Below, piece after piece: positions 5,609 to 8,325 of a stretch of 8,325 nt of DNA. Location: positions 1 through 8,325 of the forward strand of contig FR891073.1 in assembly GCA_000433515.1 (NCBI GenBank). Reading direction: 5' to 3'. The notes beneath the pieces are model-generated. The model was not told the DNA's origin. It worked only from the letters and a program-made list of their open reading frames with translations, and did not search any database. A program made the translations under genes and the position numbers. Each line of letters begins with the position of its first letter. The stretch's first letter is position 1. The DNA is from Candidatus Colimorpha enterica (GTDB taxonomy: Bacteria; Bacillota; Clostridia; Oscillospirales; CAG-272).

Positions 5609-7039
5609 TCACTTAAGCCGTCTGCCGCCGTTATCCGGGCTGTCTCCGCCGGGGAGCGACCGGTAGCGGTTCTTTTTGACGAATTCGCGCTTTGCCTCGT
5701 TTTTTTTGCGGGAGCGCGATATCGCCGTGCCGAACACGTAGATCAGCGCGCACACCGCGACAGCGATGAGTATTGCCGTGAAGAACGGCGTCCGCATCAG
5801 CTGACCGACCCTGTCAAGCACCGTCAGACCGCCGTCTGCGGTTATTCCGGTCCTGACAACGAGGGGTACCTCGCCGATGAATTCGCCCATATAGGTGACT
5901 CTCAGCATACCGACCTCCTGCCCGGCCTGCACGGGGGCTGTGAGTGTCCCGGAATCAAGAGTCCATTCAAGCTTTATGTCATTTTCGCGGTCGATATCGT
6001 TCGGAACGAATATCTCCACCGGGTGCTCGGGGAGAAGCGCAACGTTGTCGATCCCGTCGGCAAGGCGCACCGGGATCTGACAGACCGGGGTCGAGCCGTC
6101 GACAGCCTTTATGTAGGAAAAATTGCCGTCTGCCCATTTAAGCAGCTTTGCCGCCTCGACAAAGCCGTTCATTATGTATTTATACTCCGCAGGCGTGACC
6201 ACGCTGCCGGTTTCGTCGGTGACGGCAGGGGCGCTTTGGACCCTTGTCGTGTCGGCACCGAGCACTATGGCGATATAATTAAGCCCGTCGTGCTGTGCAG
6301 AGGCGATCACACAGAAGCCCGCCTCGTATGTCGATCCGCAGATCATACCCGTCGCCATCGGCAGGTAATAATCCGTCGTGACGCGGGTGCTGACAAGATA
6401 ATTCCGTGTGCCGAGAGAGCGTGCGCCCGACATGTTCGTCGCGTCTATGGTTATCCGTATGCTTCCGAACAGCTCGGAAAGAAACTGCTTTGTCGCCGCC
6501 AGCTTTGCAAGGATCAGAAGGTCATTTGCCGTTGTCACCATCTCGCCGTCATGAAGCCCGGTGGGGTTTGTGTATACGGTGTCCTTCATCCCGAGCTGAT
6601 CCGCACGACGGTTCATCTGCCGGACAAATTCCGGAACGCTTCCCGAAACCGCCTCCGCAATGACAAGCGCGGCATCGTTCGCCCCGGCAAGTATCGTCGC
6701 CCCGACAAGATCACGGAATTTCAGCTTTTCTCCGATCATTATCGAAATATGATTGCCCTCGACGGCACTTATCGCGGAGGCTGATGCGGTAATAAGCTGA
6801 TCGGCGTCTGTTTTTCCGCTCTCAATGCTCTCGGCGGCAAGGACGACGGTCATCAGCTTTGTCAGCGCCGCCGGATATACCTTTTTGTCGGCTTCCGACG
6901 AGTAAAGGACCCTGTCCGGCTCGGTGCAGTACACAAGCGATGCCGCAGAGTGAGAAAGCCCCGGATCACTGACCGCGCATACGGGGAGAGATGAGAGGAA
7001 AACAAAAAGTACTGTCAGCAGGAGAATAAAACGTTTCAT
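5609..7039 (-). CDS. D-alanyl-D-alanine carboxypeptidase homologue (peptidase S11), catalytic motifs lost
   Basis: Active relatives (DacA/DacF, PBP5 type) trim the terminal D-Ala from peptidoglycan stem peptides. This 476-residue protein keeps the architecture: a signal peptide (1-22, ending VCA), the S11 domain (about 30-265), a PBP5_C-like beta domain (about 310-395), a membrane anchor (about 419-440) and a basic cytoplasmic tail. All three active-site signatures are changed. The SxxK motif reads ALTK (58-61), so the nucleophilic Ser is Ala. SxN reads GAN (119-121). KTG reads ATG (229-231). I confirmed each from the DNA codons (GCG, GGG, GCG). Surrounding residues (YPAALTKLMT, AGANDAA, AGFCVIASA) are well kept and there is no frameshift, which suggests a selected pseudoenzyme rather than a decaying gene. 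It should not act as a carboxypeptidase; a structural or binding role is inference. No good ribosome binding site precedes the ATG. It is transcribed alone. Confidence 0.9.
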   Translation of the reverse strand: MKRFILLLTVLFVFLSSLPVCAVSDPGLSHSAASLVYCTEPDRVLYSSEADKKVYPAALTKLMTVVLAAESIESGKTDADQLITASASAISAVEGNHISIMIGEKLKFRDLVGATILAGANDAALVIAEAVSGSVPEFVRQMNRRADQLGMKDTVYTNPTGLHDGEMVTTANDLLILAKLAATKQFLSELFGSIRITIDATNMSGARSLGTRNYLVSTRVTTDYYLPMATGMICGSTYEAGFCVIASAQHDGLNYIAIVLGADTTRVQSAPAVTDETGSVVTPAEYKYIMNGFVEAAKLLKWADGNFSYIKAVDGSTPVCQIPVRLADGIDNVALLPEHPVEIFVPNDIDRENDIKLEWTLDSGTLTAPVQAGQEVGMLRVTYMGEFIGEVPLVVRTGITADGGLTVLDRVGQLMRTPFFTAILIAVAVCALIYVFGTAISRSRKKNEAKREFVKKNRYRSLPGGDSPDNGGRRLK

Positions 7040-7129
7040 AAAATCATTCGGAATACTTCGGGACGGAACGGAAAAGCCGTCGGGGACGGTTGTCGGCTGT
7101 TTTTGCCGGACGTTTTTTTATACGGGAAT

Positions 7130-7159
7130 ATTATATCACAGTTTATACGGGGTTGTCAA
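7130..7159 (-). promoter_or_regulatory. Strong promoter of the carboxypeptidase-like gene
   Basis: On the minus strand a perfect TTGACA (7159-7154), an 18-nt spacer and a perfect TATAAT (7135-7130) preceded by TGA form an extended -10 promoter. The leader is about 85 nt. It contains CCGTC-CCC-GACGG (7089-7077) followed by CTTTT, a weak attenuator-like hairpin. Confidence 0.85.
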
Positions 7160-7198
7160 TGAGGCGCGACTTAAATTGACAGGTTCCGAAATCTTATC

Positions 7199-7227
7199 TT
7201 GACCGGCTCTCTGTCCGGTGGTATAAT
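7199..7227 (+). promoter_or_regulatory. Promoter of the amidohydrolase gene
   Basis: TTGACC (7199-7204), a 17-nt spacer and TATAAT (7222-7227) preceded by TGG give an extended -10 SigA-type promoter. The inverted repeat ACCGG/CCGGT (7202-7206 and 7215-7219) spans the spacer and could be an operator. Start of transcription is expected near 7234, about 30 nt before the ATG. Confidence 0.83.
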
Positions 7228-7229
7228 CA

Positions 7230-7247
7230 TCGGTAAAGAAATACCGA
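7230..7247 (+). promoter_or_regulatory. Inverted repeat at the amidohydrolase transcription start
   Basis: TCGGTA (7230-7235) and TACCGA (7242-7247) are perfect inverted repeats with a 6-nt gap, lying at the predicted start of transcription. It could be an operator or a small 5' hairpin near the ribosome binding region. No regulator is identified. Confidence 0.35.
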
Positions 7248-7263
7248 AAAGGCGGCGTAAAAT

Positions 7264-8064
7264 ATGACTATCGATTTCCACACACACTGCTTTCCCGACA
7301 GCATAGCCGGGAAGGCGATATCAAAGCTTTCAGCGGCGGCAGGCTCGGAGCCGGTTGCCGACGGAACGGTATCCGGGCTTATCAATGCCGGAAAAGCGGC
7401 GGGAATATCGCTTTCCGTCGTCTGCAGCATAGCGACAAACCCGCATCAGGAGCATAAAGTCAACTGCTTTGCCGTGTCGCTGAACGACCGGGTGCCGGAG
7501 GTCGCTGCCCTCGGCTCGCTCCATCCGGACAGCGAAAACACGGAGGATGAGCTTGACTACCTCGCGGATCACGACATAAAGGGCATAAAGATCCACCCGG
7601 AATATGCCGGATATTACATCGACTCCCCGGAGTGGGACAGAATTTTTTCCGCCTGCGAAGAACGTGGCTTTTTCGTCGTGACCCATGCCGGACGTGACTT
7701 CATCTCCCCTGACAGGATCGCCGTTACGCCGCAGAGACTGGCAAAGGTCCTCGACCGGCACAAAAACCTGACCGTCGTTGCCGCACATCTCGGCGGGAAC
7801 CGGCTTTGGGACGATGTCCTGACACACCTCTGCGGACGGGAAAAACTGTATTTCGACACCGCGCTTATCGCCCGCGAAGGAATCAATCCGGAAACCGCAG
7901 AAAAGATAATTGCCGCACACGGCGCGGACAGAATTCTTTTCGGCTCCGACTGCCCGTGGTCGTCCCCGGCGAAGGAGCTTGAATTTGTGCTCTCCCTCGG
8001 CCTCGGAGCGGAGAAAAACCGTCTGATCCTTTCGGAGAACGCCGAAAAACTGCTGTTCGGATGA
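7264..8064 (+). CDS. Amidohydrolase-2 family metal-dependent hydrolase
   Basis: The 266-residue protein has the residue pattern of a metal-dependent TIM-barrel hydrolase of the amidohydrolase superfamily (PF04909 type, which includes decarboxylases and lactone or amide hydrolases). Visible metal and catalytic candidates are DFHTH (His6, His8), KIHPEY (109-114), THAG (His141), AHLGG (His175) and FGSDCPW with Asp229. The length suits the compact members of the family. It is cytoplasmic, with no signal peptide. The start follows a weak purine-rich site (AAAAGGCGG, about 7247-7255). It has its own promoter, divergent from the carboxypeptidase-like gene, and a terminator follows its stop. The substrate cannot be read from the sequence and no neighbour suggests a pathway. 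A TatD-type nuclease is less likely given the THAG and GSDCPW pattern. Confidence 0.88.
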   Translation: MTIDFHTHCFPDSIAGKAISKLSAAAGSEPVADGTVSGLINAGKAAGISLSVVCSIATNPHQEHKVNCFAVSLNDRVPEVAALGSLHPDSENTEDELDYLADHDIKGIKIHPEYAGYYIDSPEWDRIFSACEERGFFVVTHAGRDFISPDRIAVTPQRLAKVLDRHKNLTVVAAHLGGNRLWDDVLTHLCGREKLYFDTALIAREGINPETAEKIIAAHGADRILFGSDCPWSSPAKELEFVLSLGLGAEKNRLILSENAEKLLFG

Positions 8065-8083
8065 CAGCCGCAGCACGTCAGGC

Positions 8084-8132
8084 AAAAAGGGGCTGAGCCC
8101 TTTGCTTTACTGAAAGCAAATGACTCAGCCCC
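8084..8132. terminator. Shared terminator between convergent genes
   Basis: GGGGCTGAG (8089-8097) pairs with CTCAGCCCC (8124-8132). After a 3-by-3 internal loop, TTTGCTTT (8101-8108) pairs with AAAGCAAA (8113-8120) around ACTG. Five A at 8084-8088 become T5 on the minus strand, so it best fits the gene entering from the right. Lying 24 nt after the amidohydrolase stop, it probably also ends that transcript. Confidence 0.82.
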
Positions 8133-8238
8133 GTCGGAGAACCCTGGTCGGCTGTAAGCTCTGTCTGCCCGACAGAAGCACATCATCCGGTGATTTTATG
8201 CTGCTTTTCCGTTAAGCCCTTCAGCTCCGGCGGATTTC

Positions 8239-8325
8239 TCAGAGCCTTTCCTGTGTCTTCGCAATGATGCTTCTGTCTGTCGCATCAATGCGATAGGTCC
8301 ACTGTGTCCTTCCGTCGTTGAACAC
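8239..8325 (-). CDS. C-terminal end of an unidentified protein (partial; possibly PepSY-like)
   Basis: On the minus strand an open frame enters from the right edge and stops at TGA (8241-8239). The 28 visible residues include FNDGRTQWTYRIDATDRSII and end in KTQERL. The pattern of a strand, then Y-x-IDA, a short turn and a final strand is reminiscent of the end of a PepSY domain, but this is too little to assign. Codon use resembles the other genes, and a minus-strand terminator lies about 110 nt downstream, supporting a real gene. The 5' part is outside the window. Confidence 0.55.
   Translation of the reverse strand: MFNDGRTQWTYRIDATDRSIIAKTQERL

Noticed and set aside
6023..6784. Plus-strand open frame (253 codons) opposite the carboxypeptidase-like gene
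   Set aside because: Antisense shadow: composition is odd, no domain is recognisable, and the opposite strand encodes a clear family member.
7330..8085. Minus-strand open frame (251 codons) opposite the amidohydrolase gene
   Set aside because: Antisense shadow of a gene with clear metal-binding motifs; no ribosome binding site or recognised fold.

Overview
The window looks like chromosomal DNA of an endospore-forming member of the Clostridia, most likely a GC-rich lineage related to the Ruminococcaceae/Oscillospiraceae. The evidence is an alpha/beta-type small acid-soluble spore protein, a glutamine synthetase gene followed by an ANTAR-domain regulator (an arrangement known in clostridia), strong SigA-type promoters (TTGACA/TATAAT), AGGAGG-type ribosome binding sites and many factor-independent terminators. 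Codons mostly end in C or G. I see no insertion sequence, phage gene, CRISPR array, tRNA or rRNA. The organism assignment is inference.

Layout from left to right. Positions 1-61 hold the terminator of a gene lying off the left edge. Positions 62-380 contain no gene but have hairpins, including a probable terminator for the operon to the right. At 381-2190 (minus strand) a glutamine synthetase gene and an ANTAR regulator gene form a tight operon read from a consensus promoter at 2254-2282. At 2539-2745 (plus) lies the spore protein gene. Between it and the next gene, 2746-3206 holds a run of hairpins, some of them mutually exclusive, and a coding-like remnant with no start. At 3207-5384 (minus) is a membrane pyrophosphatase of the potassium-dependent type, with its own promoter and terminator. 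At 5609-7039 (minus) is a membrane-anchored homologue of D-alanyl-D-alanine carboxypeptidases. A divergent promoter region then leads to an amidohydrolase-2 family gene at 7264-8064 (plus). The right edge (8239-8325, minus) is the last 28 codons of another gene.

The genes appear to be separate housekeeping units rather than one pathway: nitrogen assimilation and its regulator, spore DNA protection, ion pumping driven by pyrophosphate, a cell-envelope protein and a metal-dependent hydrolase. I found no obvious multi-gene novel system. The most unusual feature is that three proteins have altered key residues in intact reading frames. The carboxypeptidase homologue lacks all three catalytic signatures (SxxK reads ALTK, SxN reads GAN, KTG reads ATG). 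The ANTAR protein has Asn where response regulators carry the phosphorylated Asp. The glutamine synthetase has Lys at the usual flap Glu and lacks the normal C-terminal tail. The carboxypeptidase homologue, a likely pseudoenzyme, is the finding I would follow first.
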